In this document: positions 25,379 through 34,556 of the stretch, one piece after another
Layout of the letters: the number at the start of each line of letters is the position of its first letter
Numbering within the stretch: position 1 is the stretch's first letter
Assembly: GCF_048820895.1 (NCBI RefSeq)
Contig: NZ_JBMERQ010000001.1
Location: forward strand, 496,001-560,000
Reading direction: 5' to 3'
Origin: Cribrihabitans_A neustonicus
GTDB taxonomy: Bacteria > Pseudomonadota > Alphaproteobacteria > Rhodobacterales > Rhodobacteraceae
DNA length: 64,000 nt
Translations under genes and position numbers: made by a program
The notes under the pieces: generated by a model
What the model was told of the DNA's origin: nothing
Databases searched by the model: none
Seen by the model: the letters and a program-made list of their open reading frames with translations, nothing else

Positions 25379-26524
25379 ATGAGCAAACGCAGCATTTTCG
25401 AAGAGGTCGAGGGCGAAAAGTCCGACGCCCCCGCAGCACAAACCGGCGTGATCGACCGCGGCCGCGGCGGCGCGCGCAGGGCGATCCGGGTCTGGCTGAT
25501 GCTGCTGTTTGCACTGGTGGTTGCGATGATCGTGGTCGGCGGGCTGACCCGGCTCACCGACTCCGGCCTGTCGATCACCGAATGGCGGCCCGTCACCGGG
25601 GCGATCCCGCCAATGTCGGAGGCCGAGTGGCAGGCGGAGTTCAGCAAATACAAGCAGATCGATCAGTGGCGCATCCAGAACCAGTGGATGGAATTGTCCG
25701 ATTTCAAGGAAATCTACTGGTGGGAGTGGGGGCACCGGCAGCTGGGCCGCGTGATCGGCCTGGTTTGGGCGCTCGGCTTCCTCGGCTTCCTCGTCGCGCG
25801 CAAGATCCCCGCGGGCTGGACCGGGCGGCTGCTGCTGCCGGGCGTGCTGGGCGGTGTGCAAGGCGCAATCGGCTGGTGGATGGTGGCCTCCGGCGTCACC
25901 CAGGGCGAGGGGATGACGGCTGTGGCTTCCTACCGCCTTGCGGTGCATCTGGGGCTTGCCTTCGTGATCCTAGGCTTCCTGGCCTGGTACATCCTGCTCC
26001 TCGGCCGCAGCGAGCGCGAGCTGTTGCAGGCCCGCCGCGCCAAGGAGGCCAAGCTGTTCGGCCTTGGCACCGGGCTGATGCATTTTGCGTTTCTGCAGAT
26101 TCTTCTGGGCGCGCTGGTAGCGGGCATTGACGCAGGCCGGTCCTACACCGACTGGCCGCTGATGGGCGGCCAGGTGATGCCGCCGAACCCTTTCATGATC
26201 GAGCCGGTGTGGAGAAACTTCTTTGAAAACCCGGGGCTGGTGCAGTTCATCCACCGGGTCGCAGGTTACCTTCTGTTTGCCTTTGCCGTTGTGGCCTGGC
26301 TGCGCGGCCGCCGCAGCGCCCATGCGCGCACGCGCTTTGCCTTCAGTATTGCCTTTGCGGCCCTGTCGGTGCAGGTGGTGCTGGGCATCGTCACCGTGCT
26401 TTATGCCGCGCCGCTGCATGCGGCCATCACCCATCAGCTGGTGGCGGTGCTGGTCTGGGTGCTGATCCTGCGCGCCCGTTTCCTCGCCGCCTATCCGGTT
26501 GCAACCTTGATCAAGGACCATTGA
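25379..26524 (+). CDS. ctaA: Heme A synthase (alphaproteobacterial type)
   Basis: CtaA oxidises haem O to haem A for aa3-type cytochrome oxidase. The 381-residue membrane protein has eight predicted helices. It opens after a 35-residue cytosolic lead with VVGGLTRLTDSGLSITEWRP, the type-2 signature, and has the conserved WEWGHRQLGRVIGL, with paired His-bearing helices (RLAVHLGLAF, FIHRVAGYLL, HAAITHQLVAV). The Cys pair of Bacillus-type CtaA is absent. Start MSKRSIFEEVEG at 25379 with GAGG upstream. It is followed 3 bp later by the carboxypeptidase gene. Confidence 0.95.
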   Translation: MSKRSIFEEVEGEKSDAPAAQTGVIDRGRGGARRAIRVWLMLLFALVVAMIVVGGLTRLTDSGLSITEWRPVTGAIPPMSEAEWQAEFSKYKQIDQWRIQNQWMELSDFKEIYWWEWGHRQLGRVIGLVWALGFLGFLVARKIPAGWTGRLLLPGVLGGVQGAIGWWMVASGVTQGEGMTAVASYRLAVHLGLAFVILGFLAWYILLLGRSERELLQARRAKEAKLFGLGTGLMHFAFLQILLGALVAGIDAGRSYTDWPLMGGQVMPPNPFMIEPVWRNFFENPGLVQFIHRVAGYLLFAFAVVAWLRGRRSAHARTRFAFSIAFAALSVQVVLGIVTVLYAAPLHAAITHQLVAVLVWVLILRARFLAAYPVATLIKDH

Positions 26525-26527
26525 GAC

Positions 26528-27997
26528 ATGAACGCATTTGATGACCTGATGGCGTTTGAGCGCGACACCCAGGCGCTGGGGCAGATCGCGGGCCGCCTTG
26601 GCTGGGACCAGGAAACCGTGATGCCGCGCGGCGCGGCGCCGCAGCGGGGTGAGGAGATGGCGGCAATCGAATCCGTGCTGCACGCCCGCCGCTCGGACCC
26701 CCGCATCGCCGAGTGGCTGGAGCAGGCCGAGGCCCCCGATGACGCAGGCAAGGCGCAGCTGCGCGAGATCCGCCGTGCCTATGAACGCGCGGTGAAAGTA
26801 CCCGGCGATCTTGCCAAGAAGATTGCGCAGGTCACCTCGGAGGCGCAGGGAAAATGGGCCCAGGCGCGCGCCGACGACGACGTGCCCGCCTTCCTGCCGG
26901 TACTGGAAGAGGTCGTGGCGCTGAAACGCGAGGAGGGCCAGGCGCTGGCCGCGGGCGGCCACGTCTATGACGCGATGGTCGAAGATTACGAGCCCGGCAC
27001 CACCTCCGCGGAGATTGCCGCGATCTTCGATGCCATGCGCCCCAAGCTGGTGGAACTGCGCGGAAGAGTGCTGGAGAAACCCGCGCCCAAGGGGCTGGAG
27101 GGAACCTTCGCCGAAGCTGCGCAGATGGAGCTGACCCGCAAGCTGGCCACGGCCTTTGGATACGACATGCACCACGGCCGTGTCGACAAGGCGGTGCACC
27201 CGTTCAGTTCGGGCTCCGGGCTGGATGTGCGCATCACCACGCGCACCAGCGAAATCGATCCGTTCAACTGCTTCTACTCGACCATCCACGAGGTCGGCCA
27301 CGCGGCCTACGAGCAGAACATCAGCCGCGGCTTCCTGCTGACGCCGCTGGGCCGGGGTGTGTCGATGGGCGTGCATGAAAGCCAGAGCCGGATCTACGAA
27401 AACCAGCTTGGCCGCGGCCGCGCCTTCACCGGGTGGCTGTTCGAGGAAATGCGCGCCGCCTTTGGCGATTTCGGCGTGGCGGATGCGGAGGCCTTCTACG
27501 CGGCGGTCAACACCGTGCACCAGGGCTACATCCGGACCGAGGCGGACGAGCTGCAGTACAACCTGCACATCATGCTGCGTTTCGATCTGGAGCGTGCATT
27601 GATGTCGGGCGATCTGGATGTCTGGGATCTGGAAGCCGCGTGGAACGACCGCTTTGAGAGCGATTTCGGCTATAAGGTCGACAAGCCCTCGAACGGCTGC
27701 TTGCAGGATGTGCATTGGTCGGTGGGCCTGTTTGGCTATTTCCCGACCTATGCGCTTGGCAACGTCTATGCCGGCTGCCTTTATCAGGCGCTGCAGCGTG
27801 ATCTGCCGGGGCTGGATGTGCAGCTGGCGGTGGGCGATACCAGCGCCGCGACCACCTGGCTGCGGGAAAACCTGCAGCAGTACGGCAGCCTGCGCGCCCC
27901 GCGCGAGACAATCGCCCATGCCGCCGGTATGGACCCCGCGCCCGGCCCGCTGCTGAGTTACCTCGAAGATAAGTTCACCCGGATTTACGGGCTTTGA
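26528..27997 (+). CDS. Carboxypeptidase M32 (thermostable carboxypeptidase Taq family)
   Basis: The 489-residue zinc metallopeptidase removes C-terminal residues, broadly, in the cytoplasm. The zinc site HEVGH (FYSTIHEVGHAAYEQ, about residue 260) and the downstream segment GVHESQSRIYENQLGR provide the ligand and catalytic set. There is no signal peptide. The gene starts 3 bp after the ctaA stop, with AAGGA inside the end of ctaA, so the two are probably cotranscribed; a functional tie to haem synthesis is not obvious. Confidence 0.93.
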   Translation: MNAFDDLMAFERDTQALGQIAGRLGWDQETVMPRGAAPQRGEEMAAIESVLHARRSDPRIAEWLEQAEAPDDAGKAQLREIRRAYERAVKVPGDLAKKIAQVTSEAQGKWAQARADDDVPAFLPVLEEVVALKREEGQALAAGGHVYDAMVEDYEPGTTSAEIAAIFDAMRPKLVELRGRVLEKPAPKGLEGTFAEAAQMELTRKLATAFGYDMHHGRVDKAVHPFSSGSGLDVRITTRTSEIDPFNCFYSTIHEVGHAAYEQNISRGFLLTPLGRGVSMGVHESQSRIYENQLGRGRAFTGWLFEEMRAAFGDFGVADAEAFYAAVNTVHQGYIRTEADELQYNLHIMLRFDLERALMSGDLDVWDLEAAWNDRFESDFGYKVDKPSNGCLQDVHWSVGLFGYFPTYALGNVYAGCLYQALQRDLPGLDVQLAVGDTSAATTWLRENLQQYGSLRAPRETIAHAAGMDPAPGPLLSYLEDKFTRIYGL

Positions 27998-28004
27998 TCC
28001 CGGC

Positions 28005-28035
28005 GCCGGTGCCGGTTGTGTTTCCGGTACCGGCC
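28005..28035. repeat. GC-rich hairpin after the M32 gene
   Basis: GCCGGTGCCGG and CCGGTACCGGC, nearly complementary (one mismatch), flank an 8-nt TTGTGTTT loop just after the carboxypeptidase stop. It may terminate or protect the transcript. No T-run follows. Confidence 0.4.
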
Positions 28036-28164
28036 GCTGCTCCGGCAGGCGGCGCGGGGGGCGGGGTTCCGTCAACGGGGCTGGGGCGGCTGCGCTGCCC
28101 CGAAATTGCCTTATTTCGGGCGCATGCTTCCAGCCTCACTGAAGGTGAGCAGGAGACCGCACCG

Positions 28165-28227
28165 ATGCATACCGCCGTTGCCTATCTGATCTTTGCAAGC
28201 TTCGTCTTGTCGCCGACCCTGTTCTGA
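28165..28227 (+). CDS. Possible 20-residue hydrophobic small protein
   Basis: ATG at 28165 gives MHTAVAYLIFASFVLSPTLF and a TGA. AGGAG lies 9 nt upstream, and a CTCAC/GTGAG hairpin precedes that. The peptide is short and hydrophobic, like a one-helix membrane miniprotein. It could be a chance ORF; conservation in relatives would decide. Confidence 0.3.
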   Translation: MHTAVAYLIFASFVLSPTLF

Positions 28228-28245
28228 AACCCGTACCGGGATCGC

Positions 28246-28596
28246 TCAGATCAGCGCCATACGCTCCGCCCGCTCCGGATCGGGGAAGGGGCGGTAAAGA
28301 CCGAACTCTGCCCGCGCAATCAGGGCAGAGACATTGGAGTAGAGCCGCTCCACCTCCTCGTCATGTTCGCCCAGCACGCGGAAGGCCTGGTCCAGCTGGG
28401 TCATGTCGCGGAACTCGATTTCCAGAAGGAAATCGCGGCAATTGTCCCCGGCGAGGTTCAGCTTGCGCCGCAAAAGCCGCCAGCACTGCACCACGCCGCG
28501 CTCCTTCAGATAGCCCATCCATTGGTCCACCGCGCTGGCAAAGCTTAGCGCCTTGGCTTCGTGATGCAGGTCGATGGAGCAGTGATAAAGGTTCAT
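28246..28596 (-). CDS. Conserved hypothetical protein (DUF6614-like)
   Basis: The 116-residue soluble protein (MNLYHCSIDLHHEAKAL start) looks like a dimeric alpha-beta ferredoxin-like fold, with phrases such as VVQCWRLLRRKLNLAGD and FLLEIEFRDMTQLDQAF typical of a DUF6614-type family in Rhodobacteraceae. Function unknown. It precedes gyrA's terminator region in convergent arrangement with the possible miniprotein. Confidence 0.7.
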   Translation of the reverse strand: MNLYHCSIDLHHEAKALSFASAVDQWMGYLKERGVVQCWRLLRRKLNLAGDNCRDFLLEIEFRDMTQLDQAFRVLGEHDEEVERLYSNVSALIARAEFGLYRPFPDPERAERMALI

Positions 28597-28664
28597 GAGA
28601 CGGCCCGCCGCAAAAGATACACTTTCGGGTAGAGTGGCCGAAATGCCTTAGGGAAGGGTTAAAC

Positions 28665-28694
28665 GCAAAACGCCGCCCCGTGACAGGGCGGCGT
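28665..28694 (-). terminator. Intrinsic terminator of gyrA
   Basis: Read on the minus strand, ACGCCGCCC / GGGCGGCGT (9-bp stem, 7-nt loop) is followed by TTTT, 27 bp after the gyrA stop. Confidence 0.85.
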
Positions 28695-28720
28695 CGGGAT
28701 TTTGCAGCGGAAGAGGGCTA

Positions 28721-31456
28721 TTATTCCGCCTGCTCCTCCTCATCCCCGTTTTCGGCGATCCAGGCGACCGAGACGACCTCCTCGCCCTTGCCGGTGTTGA
28801 ACACCCGCACTCCGCCGGCCGAGCGCGAGCGGAAGGAGATGCCGTCAACCGGAACCCGGATCGACTGGCCCTTTGAGGTGGCCAGCATTATCTGGTCGTC
28901 CAGTTCCACCGGGAAGGAAGCGACGATCTCGCCGCCGCGCATCGCCTTGTCCATTGCGGTAACGCCCATGCCGCCGCGGCCGCGCACCGGGTAGTCGTGG
29001 CTGGAGGACAGCTTGCCGGAACCGCCGGCGGTGATGGTCAGGATCAGGTTCTCCGCCGCCGACATCTCCGCATAGAGCTCGGTTGAGAAGTTCGGATCGG
29101 CGACCGCATCCTCGTCCGAGGTTTCGGCATCGTCGGTCAGGCCGGCCATGGCGCGGCGCATCTTGAGGTAGGCGGAGCGCTGTTCCGGGGTGTACTTCGA
29201 ATGGCGGATCACCGACATCGACACCACCCGGTCGTCGCCGCTGAGCCTGATGCCGCGCACACCGGTCGACTCGCGGGAGTTGAACACGCGCACGTCAGTG
29301 GAGCGGAAGCGGATCGCGCGACCCGAATTGGTGAACAGCATCACGTCGTCGTCTTCCGAGCAGATCCGCACGTTCACCAGTTGAACAGACCCGTCCTCGG
29401 GCAGCTTCATCGCGATCTTGCCGTTGCGGCGGACATTGGTGAAGTCGGACAGCCGGTTGCGGCGCACGTCGCCCGCGCTGGTGGCAAAGACTACCTGCAG
29501 GTTTTCCCATTCCTCGTCCGGTACATCGACCGGCATGATGGCGGCGATCGACACTCCCGGCGGGATCGGCAGGATGTTGACGATGGCCTTGCCCTTTCCG
29601 GTGCGGCCAGACTGCGGCAGGCGCCAGGTCTTCAGCTTGTAGACCATGCCATCGGTAGTGAAGAACAGCAGCTGGGTATGCGTATTGGCCACAAACAGCG
29701 TGGTCACCACATCCTCTTCTTTGGTCTGCATGCCGCTGAGACCCTTGCCGCCGCGTTTCTGCGAACGGAAATCGGCCAGCGGCGTGCGCTTGATGTAGCC
29801 GCCGGAGGTCACGGTCACCACCATGTCCTCACGCTCGATCAGGTCCTCGTCTTCCATGTCGCCGGACCAGTCGACGATCTCGGTGCGGCGCGGCACCGCA
29901 AAATTGTCGCGCACCTCGCGCAGCTCGTCCGAGATGATCCCCATGATGCGCTCGCGCGAGGAAAGAATCTCGAGGTATTCCTTGATCTTGCCCGCCAGTT
30001 CTTCCAGCTCGTCGGTGACTTCCTTGACGCCGATCTGGGTCAGGCGCTGCAGGCGCAGCTCGAGAATGGCGCGGGCCTGGGTTTCCGACAGGTTGTACGT
30101 CCCGTCGTCATTGGCGGTATGGGTCGGGTCATCGATCAGCGCGATATATTCAAGGATCGGCTGGGCCGGCCAGCGCCGGGTCATCAGCTTTTCACGTGCC
30201 TCCGCCGCGTCAGTGGACTGGCGGATGGTTGTGACAATCTCGTCGATATTGGTGACCGCCACCGCCAGGCCGCAGAGCACATGGCTGCGCTCGCGCGCCT
30301 TGCGCAGAAGATGGGCGGTGCGGCGCGCCACCACGTCCTCGCGGAAGTCGATGAAGGAAGTCAGGAAGCGGCGCAGGGTCAGCTGCTCCGGCCGGCCGCC
30401 GTTCAGCGCCAGCATGTTGCAGCCGAAGTACGTCTGCATCGGGGTGAAGCGGTAAAGCTGGTTCAGCACCACCTCGGGCGTTGCATCGCGCTTCAGCTCG
30501 ACCACTACCCGCACGCCGTTGCGGTCGGATTCGTCCTGAACGTGGCTGACGCCTTCGATCTTCTTTTCGCGGACCTGCTCGGCGATCTTTTCGATCATCG
30601 CGGCTTTGTTCACCTGATAGGGAATCTCATCCACGACAATGGCATAGCGGTCTTTCCTGATCTCCTCAACACGGGTCTTTGCGCGGATGATCACGCTGCC
30701 GCGGCCTTCGAGATAGGCCTTGCGGGCGCCAGAGCGGCCCAGCATCACCGCGCCGGTCGGAAAGTCCGGGCCGGGAATGTAGTCGATCAGCTGTTCGCTG
30801 GTCAGATCCGGGTCCTCGATCAGCGCGAGGGTGGCATCCACCACTTCGCCGAGGTTGTGCGGCGGTATGTTGGTTGCCATACCCACGGCAATGCCGCCCG
30901 CGCCGTTGACAAGCATGTTGGGGAAACGGGCCGGCAGTACTGTCGGCTCGCGGTCCTTGCCGTCATAGTTGTCCTGGAAATCAACGGTCTCTTTCTCGAT
31001 ATCCGCCAGCAGCGCCGCGGCGGGCTTGTCCATGCGTACCTCGGTGTACCGCATGGCGGCCGGGTTGTCGCCGTCCATCGAGCCGAAGTTGCCCTGGCCA
31101 TCCAGCAGCGGCAGCGACATCGAGAAGTCCTGCGCCATGCGCACCAGCGCGTCATAAATCGCCGAGTCGCCGTGCGGGTGGTATTTACCCATCACGTCGC
31201 CGACCGGGCGCGCCGACTTTCGGTAAGCCTTGTCGTGGGTGTTGCCGGATTCGTGCATCGCATAGAGGATGCGCCGGTGCACCGGTTTCAGCCCGTCCCG
31301 CAGATCGGGGATGGCGCGGCTGACGATGACCGACATCGCATAGTCCAGATAGGACGTGCGCATCTCGGCCTCGATGGACACCGTGGGGCCGTGGTATGCT
31401 GGCCGTTCCGGCAGATTTTCGTCCGTGTTTTCAGGAGTTTCCGGCGTATCGCTCAC
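28721..31456 (-). CDS. gyrA: DNA gyrase subunit A
   Basis: GyrA cuts and rejoins DNA in the supercoiling reaction with GyrB. The 911-residue product has the breakage-reunion domain with the catalytic tyrosine at about residue 137 (AAMRYTEVRM) and the quinolone region HPHGDSAIYD, where Ser98 and Asp102 are the sensitive-type residues at positions equivalent to E. coli 83 and 87. The C-terminal half has beta-pinwheel repeats including the GyrA-box QKRGGKG. Start at 31456 is GTG (VSDTPETPEN); no strong RBS is visible. It is divergent from usg, 194 bp apart, and ends in a good terminator. Confidence 0.97.
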   Translation of the reverse strand: MSDTPETPENTDENLPERPAYHGPTVSIEAEMRTSYLDYAMSVIVSRAIPDLRDGLKPVHRRILYAMHESGNTHDKAYRKSARPVGDVMGKYHPHGDSAIYDALVRMAQDFSMSLPLLDGQGNFGSMDGDNPAAMRYTEVRMDKPAAALLADIEKETVDFQDNYDGKDREPTVLPARFPNMLVNGAGGIAVGMATNIPPHNLGEVVDATLALIEDPDLTSEQLIDYIPGPDFPTGAVMLGRSGARKAYLEGRGSVIIRAKTRVEEIRKDRYAIVVDEIPYQVNKAAMIEKIAEQVREKKIEGVSHVQDESDRNGVRVVVELKRDATPEVVLNQLYRFTPMQTYFGCNMLALNGGRPEQLTLRRFLTSFIDFREDVVARRTAHLLRKARERSHVLCGLAVAVTNIDEIVTTIRQSTDAAEAREKLMTRRWPAQPILEYIALIDDPTHTANDDGTYNLSETQARAILELRLQRLTQIGVKEVTDELEELAGKIKEYLEILSSRERIMGIISDELREVRDNFAVPRRTEIVDWSGDMEDEDLIEREDMVVTVTSGGYIKRTPLADFRSQKRGGKGLSGMQTKEEDVVTTLFVANTHTQLLFFTTDGMVYKLKTWRLPQSGRTGKGKAIVNILPIPPGVSIAAIMPVDVPDEEWENLQVVFATSAGDVRRNRLSDFTNVRRNGKIAMKLPEDGSVQLVNVRICSEDDDVMLFTNSGRAIRFRSTDVRVFNSRESTGVRGIRLSGDDRVVSMSVIRHSKYTPEQRSAYLKMRRAMAGLTDDAETSDEDAVADPNFSTELYAEMSAAENLILTITAGGSGKLSSSHDYPVRGRGGMGVTAMDKAMRGGEIVASFPVELDDQIMLATSKGQSIRVPVDGISFRSRSAGGVRVFNTGKGEEVVSVAWIAENGDEEEQAE

Positions 31457-31650
31457 GTTGGCTGCCCGCTCTTTCTTTTGGGTCTATATCTTGTGTCCGT
31501 ACCCTATCAGATACTGCATATGGGGCGCAAGCTGACAGCCCCTGGGGCCGGAAACAGCCCGTTCACGAAGAGATAACACTCTGTTTTTGCAGAAATTAAC
31601 AAAATACGCTCTAGGATGAGGATGAGGGGGTAGTTTTTGGAGGCTTAAGA

Positions 31651-31920
31651 ATGGAGACCACCGAGACCGAGCTGATGCTCAAGGGATACGGGCTGACGAT
31701 AGCCGAATTCACCTATCACATGCCCGATCACACCCATGTCCTGAACACGTTCCTGTGGCAGGATTACGATCTGGCGCCGGATCATCCGCGGCTGTTCAAG
31801 TTCATCGAGTTCTGGCAGCGCGAGATCGAGGGCCCGTTGCATTCGGTGCGCTTCAACCACCGCAAGATGATCGGCCCAGGCGAATGGCGCAACGTGGTTG
31901 GGGAATTCCAGATCCACTGA
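31651..31920 (+). CDS. usg: Usg family protein
   Basis: The 89-residue soluble protein belongs to the Usg family, small proteins of alphaproteobacteria with unknown function (named from a gene upstream of trpF in Caulobacter-like clusters). Hallmarks are LKGYGLTIAEFTYHMPDH and LQDYDLAPDHPRLFKFIEFW-type text (here WQDYDLAPDHPRLFKFIEFW). The ATG at 31651 follows GGAGG by 8 nt. It is divergent from gyrA and convergent with the radical SAM gene. Confidence 0.88.
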   Translation: METTETELMLKGYGLTIAEFTYHMPDHTHVLNTFLWQDYDLAPDHPRLFKFIEFWQREIEGPLHSVRFNHRKMIGPGEWRNVVGEFQIH

Positions 31921-31974
31921 CCAAAGCGGCGCCCGGCACGGCCCGGGCCCCGGCGGCACGGATCCCGGCGGGCC

Positions 31975-32928
31975 TCAGGCCGAACAGCTTGCCCCGCCGA
32001 GGACGCAGAACTTGGCGCAATGGGGATGGTTCAGCGGCACCGGCCGCTCGGCCTGCTCCAGAGTTTCGCCCATTTCGAACTCCGGCGCATAAGGCAGCAG
32101 GGTGCATGCCAGTACCGCCGGCCGCGCAGCGCCCTTGCGCTTCACCACCATCCGTGAGGAGGCGCACATCACGCTGTCCGGCCGCTTGCCCAGGATGTCC
32201 CAGCATGCGGTGGTGATTTCCGGCACCTCGACGCTTTCGTCCATTTCTGGAAACAGCACCGTCTGGCCGGGGTCGGCGGCGTCGATGGCAAAACCCTCGC
32301 GCTCGAACAGCGCCGCGTAGCCCGCGCGTGCCTCCGCCTCACTTTCGCCCCAGACGGTGCGGCCCGCCACCGCCATGCGGAAGCCCGCGTCCCGCAGCCA
32401 GCGCATGCCCTCCAGCGTCTTTTCAAAACTGCCCGCGCCGCGCTCGGCGTCGTGCAGCCTCGCGCTGTGGTGGTCGACCGAGACCCTCAGAGTGAGCTTT
32501 TGGCTGTAAGTCTCGCACAGGGCCCGCAAACCTTCGCGCACCGCCGGGCGCATCATCGGCCGCATCGCGTTGGTGAGAATCAGCACCTCATAGCCGCGTG
32601 CCAGCGCCGCCCCGGCCATCGCGTTCATTTCGGGGTTCATGAAGGGCTCGCCGCCGGTGAAGCCGATTTCGCGCACCGGCCAATTGCGCGCCGCAATCTG
32701 GTCCAGGTAGTCCTCGACCTCGGCGGCGGTCAGATAGACCAGCGCGTCATTTGTGGGCGAACTCAGGATATAGCAGTTGCTGCACTCGATGTTGCACAGC
32801 GTGCCGGTATTGAACCAAAGGGTCTCCGGATGGGTGAGCGGCACAAGGGCACGCGGCTGACCATCTGCCGTCACTTTCGGGTGCTGGAATTTCCCGGCGT
32901 TTGCGACGGATTTCTGAAGGTCTTTCAT
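31975..32928 (-). CDS. Radical SAM protein of unknown function with C-terminal cysteine-rich region
   Basis: The 317-residue protein carries the radical SAM 4Fe-4S motif as TGTLCNIECSNCYILS (CxxxCxxC, residues about 46-56), the glycine-rich SAM motif GFTGGEPFMNPEM and a TIM-barrel core. The last quarter has Cys in VMCASS, LACTLLP, CAKFC and GASCSA, which could hold an auxiliary Fe-S cluster. No peptide precursor gene is next to it. Start at 32928 (MKDLQKSVAN) follows AAGGA with good spacing; a longer frame adds 12 unlikely residues. It is divergent from zwf. The substrate is unknown. Confidence 0.82.
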   Translation of the reverse strand: MKDLQKSVANAGKFQHPKVTADGQPRALVPLTHPETLWFNTGTLCNIECSNCYILSSPTNDALVYLTAAEVEDYLDQIAARNWPVREIGFTGGEPFMNPEMNAMAGAALARGYEVLILTNAMRPMMRPAVREGLRALCETYSQKLTLRVSVDHHSARLHDAERGAGSFEKTLEGMRWLRDAGFRMAVAGRTVWGESEAEARAGYAALFEREGFAIDAADPGQTVLFPEMDESVEVPEITTACWDILGKRPDSVMCASSRMVVKRKGAARPAVLACTLLPYAPEFEMGETLEQAERPVPLNHPHCAKFCVLGGASCSA

Positions 32929-33083
32929 GCGGATGTCCTTTTGGGGCGGTTCCTTTCGCGGCAAGCTAGCTTATACTGGAAGGGAAATGAAAGCAGCCGG
33001 ACAGGCACATGACAGGGATGTGAAGCCGCGGCACGTGGCCCCTGAGCCGGCCCCCAGCAGGAAAAGAAGGGGATAAAAGCCAC

Positions 33084-34556
33084 ATGGTTTCGCGTGTGAT
33101 ACCGGTCGACCCGTTTGATCTGGTGATCTTTGGCGGCACGGGCGATCTGGCCCGGCGAAAGATCCTTCCAGCGCTGTTCCGCCGCCATTGTGCGGGCCAG
33201 CTGCCAAGGGGTGCACGCATTGTCGGCGCGGCGCGCTCGGATATGGATACCCCGCAATACCGGGCCCTGGTCGCGGAAGCACTGCACCAATACGGTGGCG
33301 GCGAAGCTTCCGGCGCGGTGGTGGAGGCATTTCTGCAGCAGGTGAGCTATGTAGCGCTCGACGCCCTGGGTGAAGAGGGCTGGGAGTCGCTCGGTGCGCT
33401 CTTGCGCCTGCCCGGAGCCGCCCAGGTGCGGCTGTTCTACTTCTCGGTCGGTCCCAGCCTGTTTGCGCCGCTGGCGGAGCGGCTGCATGGACATGGGCTC
33501 ACCCATGCCGATGCGCGCATCGTGGTGGAGAAGCCTTTCGGACATGACCTGGAGACCGCCCGGGCGCTTAACCGCACCCTGGCCAGCCATTTCCAGGAAA
33601 GCCAGATCTACCGGATCGACCACTACCTCGGCAAAGAGACGGTACAAAACCTGATGGCCGTGCGCTTTGGCAACATGCTGTTCGAGCCTTTGTGGAACAG
33701 CCAGTATGTCGACCACATCCAGATCACCGTGGCCGAGACCGTCGGCGTCGAGGGGCGCGAGGAGTATTACGAGCGCGCCGGCGCCATGCGCGACATGATG
33801 CAGAACCACCTGATGCAGCTGCTCTGCCTCATTGCGATGGAGCCTCCCGCCAAGTTCGACCCGGATGCGGTGCGTGACGAAAAGCTGAAGGTGATCCGCG
33901 CGCTCGATCCGGTGGAGCCACACCACATTGTGCGGGGCCAGTACCAGGCGCGGCTGGATCCGGAGGACCCGCACCCGTCCTACCGCGGGTTGGTCGGCAA
34001 TCCGCGCAGCACGACCGAAAGCTATGCTGCGCTAAAAGCGCACATCAGCAACTGGCGGTGGGCGGGCACACCGTTTTACCTGCGCACCGGCAAGCGGCTG
34101 GTGAACCGGTCTTCCGTCATCAACGTGATGTTCAAGGACGCGCCGCATTCAATCTTCGGGGCGGAGGCCGGACGCCACGCCAACCACTTGAAGATTCGCT
34201 TGCAACCGAATGAAGGTATTACACTTAGTGTCACCATCAAGGAGCCGGGACCCGGTGGCATGCGGCTCATCGACGTGCCGCTGGACATGAGCTTTGCCAA
34301 GGCGCTCGGGCCGGAAAGCGGGACGCCCCCGGATGCCTACGAGCGGCTGATCATGGATGTGGTGCGCGGCAATCAGACCCTCTTCATGCGGGGTGACGAG
34401 GTCGAAGCCGCCTGGGCCTGGACCGATCCGGTAATTGCGGGGTGGAAGTCCCGCGGCGATGTGCCTAAACCTTATGATAGCGGTACCACCGGCCCGGACG
34501 ACGCCAATCTGCTGATGCGACGGGATGGCCGGGAGTGGAGGGGAATCAACCCATGA
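33084..34556 (+). CDS. zwf: Glucose-6-phosphate 1-dehydrogenase
   Basis: The enzyme oxidises glucose 6-phosphate to 6-phosphogluconolactone, making NADPH, and is the entry to the Entner-Doudoroff and pentose phosphate routes. The 490-residue protein has the Rossmann start DLVIFGGTGDLARRKILPALF, the active-site signature RIDHYLGKETVQN (catalytic His and Lys) and MRDMMQNHLMQLL. It starts at 33084 (MVSRVIPVD) with AAGGGG upstream and overlaps pgl by 4 bp (ATGA), forming zwf-pgl-pgi. Confidence 0.97.
   Translation: MVSRVIPVDPFDLVIFGGTGDLARRKILPALFRRHCAGQLPRGARIVGAARSDMDTPQYRALVAEALHQYGGGEASGAVVEAFLQQVSYVALDALGEEGWESLGALLRLPGAAQVRLFYFSVGPSLFAPLAERLHGHGLTHADARIVVEKPFGHDLETARALNRTLASHFQESQIYRIDHYLGKETVQNLMAVRFGNMLFEPLWNSQYVDHIQITVAETVGVEGREEYYERAGAMRDMMQNHLMQLLCLIAMEPPAKFDPDAVRDEKLKVIRALDPVEPHHIVRGQYQARLDPEDPHPSYRGLVGNPRSTTESYAALKAHISNWRWAGTPFYLRTGKRLVNRSSVINVMFKDAPHSIFGAEAGRHANHLKIRLQPNEGITLSVTIKEPGPGGMRLIDVPLDMSFAKALGPESGTPPDAYERLIMDVVRGNQTLFMRGDEVEAAWAWTDPVIAGWKSRGDVPKPYDSGTTGPDDANLLMRRDGREWRGINP

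Noticed and set aside
25970..28075. Long minus-strand ORF of 701 codons
   Set aside because: It lies antisense to ctaA and the M32 peptidase, has the low-complexity His/Arg/Gln content of a GC-rich shadow frame, and shows no domain.
29201..31576. Plus-strand ORF of 791 codons across gyrA
   Set aside because: It is the antisense shadow of gyrA and has no recognisable domain.
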